A stretch of DNA of 64,000 nt, from NCBI RefSeq assembly GCF_025699295.1, contig NZ_JAILWB010000024.1:1-64000 (forward strand). The letters are read 5' to 3'. The DNA comes from Hydrogenophaga sp. (GTDB taxonomy: Bacteria; Pseudomonadota; Gammaproteobacteria; Burkholderiales; Burkholderiaceae_C). The notes under the pieces are model-generated. The model saw only the letters and a list, made by a program, of their open reading frames with translations, was not told the DNA's origin and made no database searches. The position numbers and the translations under genes are program-made. Shown in pieces: positions 16,825 to 25,800 of the stretch (position 1 is its first letter; each line of letters opens with the position of its first letter).

Positions 16825-17259
16825 ATGTTCAACCCATCTCAAGCCGACGTGCGCCGGTTTTTCTGCGCCGTGCATGCCAAGCGCCTGCAGCAGCAGCCCA
16901 TGGAGGCCATCGAGACCCTGGCCGGCCAGTGGATCGCGGAACACCCCGAATACCACCCGGAACTTGCCGACGTGGACGCGGCGCTGGCGCGCCTGGGCGA
17001 GCCGGATACGGCGCGCGACAACCCGTTTCTGCACCTGTCCATGCACCTGTCGGTCAGCGAACAGTGCAGCATTGACCAGCCTCCCGGCATCCGCCAGGCG
17101 GTGGAGTTGCTGGCCGTGCGGCGCGGCGATCTGCATGCCGCGCACCACGAGGTCATGGAATGCCTGGGCACCATGCTGTGGGAGAGCCAGCGGGCGGGGC
17201 GCCCACCCGATGGGCAGGCCTACATCGATGCGGTGCGCCGCCGGGCCACGAAGGACTGA
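16825..17259 (+). CDS. DUF1841 family protein
   Basis: A 144-residue soluble protein of the DUF1841 family, conserved in beta- and gammaproteobacteria. Family features include MFNPSQADVRRFFC at the start, EHPEYHP, NPFLHLSMHLSVSEQ and HEVMECLGTMLWESQR. The repeated histidines could bind a metal, but no function is known. It is a single-gene unit, divergent from the thiolase by about 80 bases and closed by a strong terminator. Confidence 0.88.
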   Translation: MFNPSQADVRRFFCAVHAKRLQQQPMEAIETLAGQWIAEHPEYHPELADVDAALARLGEPDTARDNPFLHLSMHLSVSEQCSIDQPPGIRQAVELLAVRRGDLHAAHHEVMECLGTMLWESQRAGRPPDGQAYIDAVRRRATKD

Positions 17260-17267
17260 AGAGGCAA

Positions 17268-17297
17268 GAAAAAAGCCGCTCGACGAGCGGCTTTTTT
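17268..17297. terminator. Bidirectional intrinsic terminator
   Basis: A near-perfect palindrome, AAAAAAGCCGCT-CGACG-AGCGGCTTTTTT, with A-run and T-run flanks. It separates the convergent DUF1841 and cytochrome c4-like genes and can act both ways. Confidence 0.88.
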
Positions 17298-17313
17298 CAG
17301 AGGCAGGTTCAGC

Positions 17314-17982
17314 TCACTTGAAGCGCGACTGCGGCACGGTCTTGAGTTCGCCTTCCACGGTGGAGAGGTACTTGGCGATCTCGCGCATTTCGGCGGGCGT
17401 GTACTGCTTGGCGATGCCGGCCATGATGCCGTTGGAACGCCCGATCATGCCATTGCCCTCGACCGTGTAGGCCTTGAGCGCGAAGAACAGGTAGTCGGCG
17501 TGCTGGCCACCGATCTTGGGGTAGCTCGGATCGATCGGCTTGCTGAAGTTGGCGCCATGGCAGGAAGCACAAGCGCCCTTCTCGATCAGTGCGGCGGCAG
17601 CTGTGCTGGCGCTGCGCGGCGCATCGGGCGCAATCCTGTCGGCATGCGAGGCGTAAAAGGCGCCGAGGTCGGCCATGTCCTGCTCGCTCAGCGAACCCGC
17701 GATGCCACGCATCGTCGGGTGCTTGCGATCGCCCTTCTTGTAGGCATTCAGCGCGGCCACGATGTATTTGTCCGACTGTCCCGAGATCATGGGCACCTTG
17801 TGGATCTCGGGGAAGCTGTTCTGGTAGCCCGGGATGCCATGGCAGCCGATGCACATCTCGGCCTTCTTCTGGCCGGCCTGCACATCACCCGTCACGCCCT
17901 GGGCATGCGCGGCCACGGCAACCGCTGAAAACGTCGCAGCGGCGACAAGGGTACGGACGATCGTGGGCAACAGTTGGATCAT
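17314..17982 (-). CDS. Dihaem cytochrome c4-like protein
   Basis: A 222-residue periplasmic protein with a signal peptide (about 1-28, ending AHAQ) and two class I cytochrome domains. Haem sites are CIGCH (44-48) and CASCH (138-142). Methionine ligands are likely in HPTMRGIAGSLS and NGMIGRSNGIMAGIA. Dihaem c4-type proteins carry electrons from the bc1 complex to terminal oxidases, so this is a plausible donor for the caa3 oxidase. A TATAAT hexamer about 50 bases upstream (minus strand, near 18034) may be its -10 element. Confidence 0.9.
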   Translation of the reverse strand: MIQLLPTIVRTLVAAATFSAVAVAAHAQGVTGDVQAGQKKAEMCIGCHGIPGYQNSFPEIHKVPMISGQSDKYIVAALNAYKKGDRKHPTMRGIAGSLSEQDMADLGAFYASHADRIAPDAPRSASTAAAALIEKGACASCHGANFSKPIDPSYPKIGGQHADYLFFALKAYTVEGNGMIGRSNGIMAGIAKQYTPAEMREIAKYLSTVEGELKTVPQSRFK

Positions 17983-18150
17983 TTTGCAAGCACAATGAAT
18001 GGGGCGGCTGAGGAAAAATCAACCGCCGATTATATAGACTGGGCAAGCCTGCGCACCGCACCCGACCTGCCGTGGCGCAAGTCCCGCCCGAACATCCCGC
18101 GGCAGCCCCCTCGCGCCACATTCCGCCTCAATCTTCCTGCAAAGCTTCCC

Positions 18151-18993
18151 ATGAAATTCCAAGGCTCCGAGAACTACGTCGCCACGCAAGACCTGATGCT
18201 GGCGGTGAATGCGGCCATCACGCTCAAACGCCCGCTGCTCGTCAAGGGCGAACCCGGCACCGGCAAGACCATGCTGGCCGAGGAAGTGGCGCAGTCCCTG
18301 GACCTGCCACTGCTGCAATGGCACATCAAGAGCACCACCAAGGCACAGCAGGGCCTGTACGAATACGACGCCGTGAGCCGTCTGCGCGACTCGCAACTGG
18401 GCGACGAGCGCGTCAAGGACATCCACAACTACATCGTCAAGGGCGTGCTCTGGCAGGCCTTCACGGCCGAGCAACCGGTGGCGCTGCTGATCGACGAGAT
18501 CGACAAGGCCGACATCGAATTCCCCAACGACCTGCTGCGCGAACTCGACCGCATGGAGTTCTATTGCTACGAAACCCACGAGCTCATTCGCGCGAAACAC
18601 CGCCCACTGGTCTTCATCACCTCCAACAACGAGAAAGAACTGCCCGACGCCTTCCTGCGCCGCTGCTTCTTCCACTACATCAAGTTCCCCGACGCCGAGA
18701 CCATGCAGCGCATCGTCGACGTGCACTTCCCGAAACTCAAGAAGGAGCTGCTGGCTGCGGCCATGAAGACCTTCTACGACGTTCGCAACCTGCCCGGCCT
18801 GAAGAAGAAGCCCAGCACCTCCGAGCTGCTGGACTGGCTCAAGCTGCTCATGGCCGAGGACATCCCGCTCGAGGCGCTGCAAAGCGCCGACAGCAAGGTC
18901 AGCATCCCGCCGCTGGTGGGTGCGCTGCTCAAGAACGAGCAGGACACCACGCTCTTCGAGAAGCTCGTCTTCATGAACCAGCGGAATCGCTGA
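18151..18993 (+). CDS. MoxR-family AAA+ ATPase
   Basis: A 280-residue AAA+ protein with Walker A GEPGTGKT (33-40), Walker B ALLIDEID (about 111-118) and the sensor segment LVFITSNNEKELPDAFLRR. This is the MoxR/CbbQ/NirQ group, which works with von Willebrand factor A proteins to insert metals or remodel protein complexes. The VWA partner is two genes downstream. I chose the ATG at 18151 because it gives the family start MKFQGSENYVAT; upstream in-frame codons are not conserved in style. Confidence 0.93.
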   Translation: MKFQGSENYVATQDLMLAVNAAITLKRPLLVKGEPGTGKTMLAEEVAQSLDLPLLQWHIKSTTKAQQGLYEYDAVSRLRDSQLGDERVKDIHNYIVKGVLWQAFTAEQPVALLIDEIDKADIEFPNDLLRELDRMEFYCYETHELIRAKHRPLVFITSNNEKELPDAFLRRCFFHYIKFPDAETMQRIVDVHFPKLKKELLAAAMKTFYDVRNLPGLKKKPSTSELLDWLKLLMAEDIPLEALQSADSKVSIPPLVGALLKNEQDTTLFEKLVFMNQRNR

Positions 18994-19004
18994 TCGGACA
19001 CGCC

Positions 19005-19598
19005 ATGGCCTTCGTCGAAGCCGTCACCCTGCGCGACAACGGCATTGCCCTGGTCCCGTTGTCGCTCGACCACGAGGACGGCCTGCGCGCCGCGGCGGCC
19101 GACGGCGAGCTGTGGAAGCTGCGCATCACCTCGGTGCCCGAACCCCACGAGACGCGCGGCTACATCGAGTCCGCTCTGAAAATGCGCGACGAAGGCCATC
19201 GATTCGCGTTCGCGGTGACCGAGGAGGCCACCGGCCGGGTGCTGGGCAGCACCAGCTACCACGACATCCTGCCCGCTGTGAAGCGGGTGGAGGTCGGCTA
19301 CACCTGGTACGCGAAAAGCGTGCAACGCACCCACGTCAACACCACCTGCAAGCTGCTCATGATGGGCCACGCCTTCGACACACTGGGCTGCCACGTGGTG
19401 GGCTGGCGCACGGACAACTACAACTTCGCCTCGCAGCGCGCGATCGAGCGTCTCGGTGCGAAGCAGGACGGCGTCATCCGCGGTCACGCGTTGCGCCGCG
19501 ACGGCACCATCCGCGACACTGTGATGTACAGCATGCGCTCGGGCGAGTGGCCCGAGGCCAAGGCGCAGTTGCTCTACCTGCGTGGCCTGCGCGACTGA
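19005..19598 (+). CDS. GNAT family N-acetyltransferase (RimJ/RimL-like)
   Basis: A 197-residue acetyltransferase of the RimJ/RimL subgroup. The pattern GRVLGSTSYHDI, RVEVGYTWYAKS and the helix NFASQRAIERLGAKQDGVIR with its conserved asparagine are all visible. These enzymes acetylate N-termini or small molecules; the substrate is not evident. It begins 11 bases after the moxR stop and ends 18 bases before the VWA gene, so the three are probably one operon, an unusual place for a GNAT. Confidence 0.88.
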   Translation: MAFVEAVTLRDNGIALVPLSLDHEDGLRAAAADGELWKLRITSVPEPHETRGYIESALKMRDEGHRFAFAVTEEATGRVLGSTSYHDILPAVKRVEVGYTWYAKSVQRTHVNTTCKLLMMGHAFDTLGCHVVGWRTDNYNFASQRAIERLGAKQDGVIRGHALRRDGTIRDTVMYSMRSGEWPEAKAQLLYLRGLRD

Positions 19599-19616
19599 CC
19601 CCGGGAGATCACGACC

Positions 19617-20804
19617 ATGTTGATCGACTTCTTCTACACCCTGCGCTCAGCCAAGCTGCCGGTCTCGGTCAAGGAATACCTGGTGCTGCTCGAGGCCATG
19701 CAGGCCGACGTGGTGGGGCCGCGCAATCCCGATGCCTGCAGCATGGACGACTTCTACTTCCTGGCGCGCACCGCGCTGGTGAAGGACGAGAAGCACTACG
19801 ACAAGTTCGACCGCGCCTTCGCCGCCTACTTCAAGGGCGTCGAGATGATCGCGGACTTCACCAAGCCGATTCCCGCCGACTGGCTGCGCCGCGAAATGGA
19901 GCGCATCCTCTCGGAGGAGCAGAAGGCCAACGCGCCGAAGATGGACTGGGACGAGCTCATGGAGACACTGCGCAAGCGGCTCGAGGAGCAGAAGGAGCGC
20001 CACGAGGGTGGCAGCAAGTGGATCGGCACTGGCGGCACCTCGCCCTTCGGCAACAGCGGGCAGAACCCGCAGGGCGTGCGCATCGGCGGCAAGGGCGGCA
20101 ACAAGAGCGGCGTGAAGGTCTGGGAGCAGCGCGCCTACCGGGACTACGACGACACGCAGGAACTTGGCACGCGCAACATCAAGGTGGCGCTGCGCCGCCT
20201 GCGCAAGTTCGCGCGCGAGGGCAACGAATTCGAACTCGACCTGCCCGACACGATCCGCTCCACCGCAGCCAACGCCGGCTGGCTGGACATCAAGATGATC
20301 CCCGAGCGGCACAACAACGTGAAGGTGCTGCTGCTCATGGATGTGGGCGGCACCATGGACGAGCACATCCAGCGCGTCGAAGAGTTGTTCTCGGCCGTCA
20401 AGAGCGAGTTCAAGCACCTGGAGTTCTATTACTTCCACAACTGCGTCTACGACTTCATGTGGAAGAACAACCGCCGCCGCTATGCGGAGAAATTCCCGAC
20501 CTGGGACATCATCCGCAAGTACAACAAGGACTACAAGCTCATCTTCGTCGGCGACGCGACCATGAGCCCCTACGAGATCCTGCAGCCCGGCGGCAGCGTG
20601 GAATACAACAACGAGGAGGCTGGTGCCGAGTGGCTGCAGCGCCTCACGCACGCCTTTCCCAAGTACGCGTGGATCAACCCGGAACCTCAAGGGGTGTGGC
20701 AGTATCGACAGAGCATCAGCGTGATCCAGCAGCTGATGGGCCAGCGCATGTACCCGCTGACCCTCAAGGGGCTGGAGGACACGATGCGATTGCTCTCGAA
20801 ATAA
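19617..20804 (+). CDS. VWA domain protein, partner of MoxR ATPase
   Basis: A 395-residue CoxE/YeaA-like protein: an N-terminal helical part, a basic glycine-rich linker (about 128-170, with repeated GGKGGNKSG), and a VWA domain from about 235. The metal site is altered: the usual DxSxS reads DVGGTMD (Asp242), with glycine and threonine in place of the serines. Threonine can still bind through its hydroxyl, but the two serines are gone. It is read with the moxR and GNAT genes and ends seven bases before tamA. A chaperone-like role with MoxR is inferred. Confidence 0.88.
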   Translation: MLIDFFYTLRSAKLPVSVKEYLVLLEAMQADVVGPRNPDACSMDDFYFLARTALVKDEKHYDKFDRAFAAYFKGVEMIADFTKPIPADWLRREMERILSEEQKANAPKMDWDELMETLRKRLEEQKERHEGGSKWIGTGGTSPFGNSGQNPQGVRIGGKGGNKSGVKVWEQRAYRDYDDTQELGTRNIKVALRRLRKFAREGNEFELDLPDTIRSTAANAGWLDIKMIPERHNNVKVLLLMDVGGTMDEHIQRVEELFSAVKSEFKHLEFYYFHNCVYDFMWKNNRRRYAEKFPTWDIIRKYNKDYKLIFVGDATMSPYEILQPGGSVEYNNEEAGAEWLQRLTHAFPKYAWINPEPQGVWQYRQSISVIQQLMGQRMYPLTLKGLEDTMRLLSK

Positions 20805-20811
20805 CTGCTGC

Positions 20812-22842
20812 ATGAGATTTCCCCTCCCGGGCCACGCTCCCCTGGCGTGGCTGCTGTGCCTGTGCGCGGCGCTGCTGTGGCCCCTCGCCGCACACGCCCA
20901 GGGCACTCCCGCGCCCGCCATTGCGCCTGCGGCGGACGCGGACGAAGCCGCGGAAGACGGCGCCAGCACACCCGGGGCCGTTGCACAGCGCCGGACTCGC
21001 GCGCCCGGCGGTCCGCGCTTCGAGATCGACATGCAGGCACCCGAAGCCATCGGCGACTTCCTCCTGCGCCACATGGAATTGCAGCGCTACCGCGAATTGC
21101 GCAACCTCGACGCCAACGAGCTGGGCCGCCTGCTGGCCCAGGCGCCTGCCAACCTGCGCGAGCTGCTGGCCACGCTGGGCCACTTCAAGCCCATGGTCGA
21201 GGTGAGCGCGCCACCTGGCCTGGATGACGCGCTGGCCCAGGGCGAAGGCGGTGCCACGCCGGCCAACCCATCACCGCGGCAGCTGGGCACCGTCACGATC
21301 CGCGTCGAGCCGGGGCCGGTGACGCAGGTGGTCTCGGTCAACGTGTCCTTCGTGGGCGACATCGCCCAGGCACCGGAAGCGGCGGCGCAGCGCGCCGATA
21401 TCCAGCGCGAGGCGGCCCTGATCGAAAACCTGCCGTTCTCCCAGTCCGACTGGGATGCCGCCAAAACCGCCGCGCTGCGCCGGCTGATCGCGCAGCGTTA
21501 TCCCCTGGGCCGGGTGCAGAACAGCCTGGCCGACATCGACGCCGAGGCGCACCAGGCGCGGCTCTACATCGAGCTCGACTCGGGCCGGGCCATGCGCATG
21601 GGCGACGTGGTGGTGCAGGGCGCCGACCGCTACGACGCCATCACCGCCGAGCGGCTGGTGCGGCTCTCCGGACTCACGCCGGGCAGCGACTACGACCTGG
21701 ACAAGCTGCAGGACGCGCAGCGGCGCATCGCCGAAAGCGGGTACTACGACTCCGCCTTTGTGTACGTGGAGCCGTCCCCCGACGGCGAGACGCTGCCGGT
21801 GATGGTGCAACTGCGCGAAGCCCGGCGGCAGAAGGTGGCCATCGGCATCGGCGGCAGCACCGACAACGGCGCCCGCTTCTCGCTGGAGCACACCCACAAC
21901 AGCGTGCCGGGCCTGGGCTGGCGCGCGCTGAGCAAGTTGCAGCTCGAACGCATCGACCAGCTCGCCAGCACCGACTGGAGCTCGCCACCCAACGACGACG
22001 GCTGGCGCAGGATCGTCGGTGGACAACTGGCCGAGCAACTCAATGACTTCACCACCACCACCAGCCTGCGCCTGCGCGCCGGGCGGTCACAGGTGGGCGT
22101 CGAGTACGACCGCAGCTTCTACCTGCAGTACGACCGGGCGCGGGTGGCCAGCGACGTCACCGGCCAGGACGACGCCAACGCGTCCATCAGCGCCAACTAC
22201 GCCTGGACGCGGCGCCGTTTCGATGACCTTGTCTTTCCCCACCGGGGCTATGGCCTGGCCGTGGAGCTCGGCGTGGGCTACACCCTGGGAGGCACGCGCC
22301 TGCCCTTTGGCCGCACCCAGGCGCGCTGGCTCACCTACTGGCCGCTGGGCGGCCTGGTGCAACTGGCCGACCCGGTGCCCGGCCAGGCGCGCGATGTGGG
22401 TTCGGCCGCCACACGGCGCACGCAGCTCGGACGGCTGGCCTTGCGACTCGAAGGCGGCGCGGTCATTGCACGCGACGACGCGCCGATCCCGGACACGCAG
22501 CTCTTCTACACCGGTGGCGACAACACGGTGCGCGGCTACGGCCTGCGCGACATCGGCGTGCCGCGCGCCGACGGCACCCTCGGGCCCGGCCGCTACAAGG
22601 CGGTGGTCAGCCTGGAGTGGCAGCGCCCGATCTGGAACGAGGACCAGCGCTCCAACTGGGAGAACGTGATCTTCATCGACGGTGGCGCCATTGCCAACCA
22701 GGCCGGCGACCTCAAGCCCGTGTGGGGCGTGGGCACTGGTGTGCGCTACAACAGCCCTGTCGGCCCGCTGCAGCTGGATCTGGCCTACGGGCTCGAGACC
22801 CGGCGCTGGCGGCTGCACCTCAACGTCGGTTTCACGTTCTGA
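20812..22842 (+). CDS. tamA: TamA/Omp85 outer membrane assembly protein
   Basis: A 676-residue Omp85 protein: signal peptide to about 29 (AAHAQG), POTRA domains between about 60 and 330, and a C-terminal 16-strand barrel with DGGAIANQAGD and the ending RRWRLHLNVGFTF (aromatic last residue). The motif GGDNTVRGYGLRDIG is the VRGY lid-lock loop. TamA and TamB form the translocation and assembly module that helps place autotransporters and lipids in the outer membrane. tamB starts eight bases downstream. Confidence 0.92.
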   Translation: MRFPLPGHAPLAWLLCLCAALLWPLAAHAQGTPAPAIAPAADADEAAEDGASTPGAVAQRRTRAPGGPRFEIDMQAPEAIGDFLLRHMELQRYRELRNLDANELGRLLAQAPANLRELLATLGHFKPMVEVSAPPGLDDALAQGEGGATPANPSPRQLGTVTIRVEPGPVTQVVSVNVSFVGDIAQAPEAAAQRADIQREAALIENLPFSQSDWDAAKTAALRRLIAQRYPLGRVQNSLADIDAEAHQARLYIELDSGRAMRMGDVVVQGADRYDAITAERLVRLSGLTPGSDYDLDKLQDAQRRIAESGYYDSAFVYVEPSPDGETLPVMVQLREARRQKVAIGIGGSTDNGARFSLEHTHNSVPGLGWRALSKLQLERIDQLASTDWSSPPNDDGWRRIVGGQLAEQLNDFTTTTSLRLRAGRSQVGVEYDRSFYLQYDRARVASDVTGQDDANASISANYAWTRRRFDDLVFPHRGYGLAVELGVGYTLGGTRLPFGRTQARWLTYWPLGGLVQLADPVPGQARDVGSAATRRTQLGRLALRLEGGAVIARDDAPIPDTQLFYTGGDNTVRGYGLRDIGVPRADGTLGPGRYKAVVSLEWQRPIWNEDQRSNWENVIFIDGGAIANQAGDLKPVWGVGTGVRYNSPVGPLQLDLAYGLETRRWRLHLNVGFTF

Positions 22843-22850
22843 CCGCGCGC

Positions 22851-25800
22851 ATGACGCCCGACCCCGACACCACCGCCCCGCCGCCCTCGCGCACCGGCCG
22901 CATCGTGCGCCGGCTGCTCGGCGGTCTCGTTGCCCTGGTGCTGCTGGCCCTGCTCGCCTTCGGCCTCTGGGCGGCCTCGCCCGGGTCGCTGGCGCAGGCC
23001 ATCGGCTGGGGCCAGTCGTTCATGGCGCGCCAGGGCCCGGCCGCCGGCACGCTCACCACCGAAGGCGTGCAAGGCAGCCTGTTCGCCGGCGGCCAGATCG
23101 GGCAGTTGCGTTGGCAGCGCGACGGCCTCACGGTCGAAGCCAGCGGCGTGCGCATCGGCCTGAGCCGCTGGTTCTGGGCCGACGCGCTGCTCGGGCGCGG
23201 TGTGCGGCTGTCGCAGCTCGACATCGACCGGCTGCGCATCGACGACCGGCGCCCGCCCCAGCCGCCCAAGCCGCCCGAACCGTTGCAGCCCGTCACCCTG
23301 CCGCTGCCGGTCACCCTGCCCTGGTCGATCGGGGTGCTCGAATTCGCCGGCGGCGCGCAGACCCTGACCCTGAGTGAACTCGAAGGCGAGTACCGCTACC
23401 GGACGGCGGACAGCGCCTGGCGGCTCGGCGTGGCCGACGCGCACCAGCTCGACCTGAAGAACCTGCGCGTGGCCGGCGGCCGCTACGAAGCGCAGGCGGT
23501 GCTGGGTGCGCAGGCCCCGATGCCACTGCGTGTGGATGCCCGCGGCGAGGTGCAGGCCACCGTGCCCGGCGGCGCCAGCGTCGCCCTGCAGGCGGTGGCA
23601 AAACTCGCCGGCACGCTGGCCACGCAGGATGCCGCGCTCGACGCATCGGCCAGCCTTCGATCCAGCGACGCCGCCACCGCCGCCCAGGCACCGACGCTGG
23701 AGGCCACGGCGCGCCTGCGGCCCTGGCGCGCGCAGCCGGTGGACACCGTCGACGCCACCATGGAGCGCCTGGATCTCGCCGCCCTCTGGCCCCAGGCTCC
23801 GGCCACGCTGCTCAGCGGCACGGTGCAGGCGCGGCCCGACGGCGCGGACACCTGGCGCGCTGCGCTGCGCATCACCAACGCCGCCAGCGGCCCGGCCGAT
23901 CAGCAGCGCCTGCCCGCCGAGCGCATCGAGGCCGACCTCGAACAACGCGGTGCGCGCTGGACGCTCTCGCGGCTGGACGCGCGCCTGGGCGGCGGGCGCC
24001 TGCAGGGCCAGGGCTGGTTCGAACCCGGCAGCAGTGCGCCCGCCGCAGCCTCGTCTTCATCCTCCCCTGCCCGCTGGCACGGCGACGTGACCGCCACCAG
24101 CGTCAACCCGTCGCTGCTCTGGAGCCGCATCGCACCGGCCGCGCTCGACGGCTCGGCCCAGGCGCGCACGGAAGACACGGGTGCTGGCGAAGCCATCGCC
24201 ATCAGCGCGCGCATCCAGCCCTCGGGCACGCAGCCACGCGCCGGTGCGCTCGCCGGCCTGCGCCTGCGCGAACTCGATGTGAAAGGCCGCTGGCGCCCTG
24301 CCCCCACCGACATGGCGCAGGGCGTGCTGGAGCTGCGCTCGTTGCGCCTGCTGGCCGCCGACGCCACGCTGGAAGGCCAGGGCAGCCTGGACACGCAGGC
24401 GCGCCGCTTCGACGGCCAGCTGGCGCTGCAGGTCCCCGGCGCGCAGGCCCGCTGGCAGGGCCAGACCGCGCACGCGCAAGGCCAGGGCGATCTGGACCTG
24501 CGACTGGACGACGCCGCGCGCGTGCTGGCCTGGGTGCGCGGCCTGCAGACGCTGCCCGTTGCCGGCCCGGTGATCGCCGCCGCGCTCGAAAGCGTGCCCG
24601 GTCTGGCACTGGACGGCAGCGCCCGTCTGGACGCCGCCTGGCAAGGGGGCTTGGGCGCATTCGGCTACCCCGCGCCGGCCTCGGGCGCTGCGCCAGCCGC
24701 CGCGCCGCGCCTGCAGGTCGACCTGAACCTGCCGCGCCTGCGCGTCACGCGCGACGGCACCGAAGCCGGCCCGCCGCAAACCCTTGAACTGGGCGCGCTG
24801 CGCCTGCAGGTCAGCGGCCCCCCGCAACAACTGGCTCTCAGCCTCGCCGGTCAGGCCACGCAAGGACCATGGCGCGCCGACCTCGACACCGAGGGCACGC
24901 TGCAACTGGGCGGCGCGCGCCAGCCCGACGCAGACAGCGGCCGCATCGACCTGAGCCGGCTGAGCCTGCGGGCCACCGACAACGCGCGCGCCGACCGCAG
25001 CGTGGTCTGGTTGCTGCAGAGCGCGTCCCGGTTCGGCCTGCGATGGCAGGGCGCGCGCAGCGGCAACTTGCAACTGCAGGCCGAGCCCGGCGAGCTTCGG
25101 CTGCAGCCCTCGTTCAACCGCAAGAGGGGGACCACCACCGCGCCGGCCGTGGCCGACAGCGCTGCTGCTGCGGCGGCGGCCGCCACACCGAGCGTGACCA
25201 CGCCCATGGTGCTGTCCTGGGAGCGCCTGAGCTGGCGAGCCGGGGCGCTGGACACGCGCGGGCGCCTCACCGGCCTGCCACTGTCCTGGCTGGACACCCT
25301 GGCCACCGCCGAGGGCGCGCGCCACGGACCGCTGAGCCAGGCCGGACTGGGCGGAGACGTCGTGTTCGATGGCGACTGGGACCTCTTCCTGCCCGCCGAC
25401 GCCAGCGCGCCGCCCCGTCTGACGGCACACGTGCAGCGCCGCAGCGGCGACCTCTCGGTGCAGACCGACGGCGCCTTCGACGAGAACGCCTCGTCCCTGC
25501 AGCGCCTGCAGACCGGCATCCGCGAAGCACGGCTGGACATCGAGACACAGGGCAGCAATGTGCAGGCGCGGCTGCGCTGGGACAGCGAGCGCCTGGGCAC
25601 GGCCAGCGCCGACCTGAACACCACCCTGAACCCGCCCGGCGCCGGGCAGGCGGCCTGGCACTGGCCCGAACAGGCGCCGCTGCGCGGGCGTGTACAGGCC
25701 CGCCTGCCGCAGATGGGCGTCTGGTCGGCGCTGGCGCCACCCGGCTGGCGCGTGCGCGGCTCGCTCGCCGCCGACCTCGCGCTGTCGGGCACACGCGCCG

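Noticed and set aside
18029..18034. A firm promoter call for the dihaem cytochrome c gene
   Set aside because: TATAAT is present on the minus strand, but no good -35 hexamer lies at the right distance, so it is only noted with the gene.
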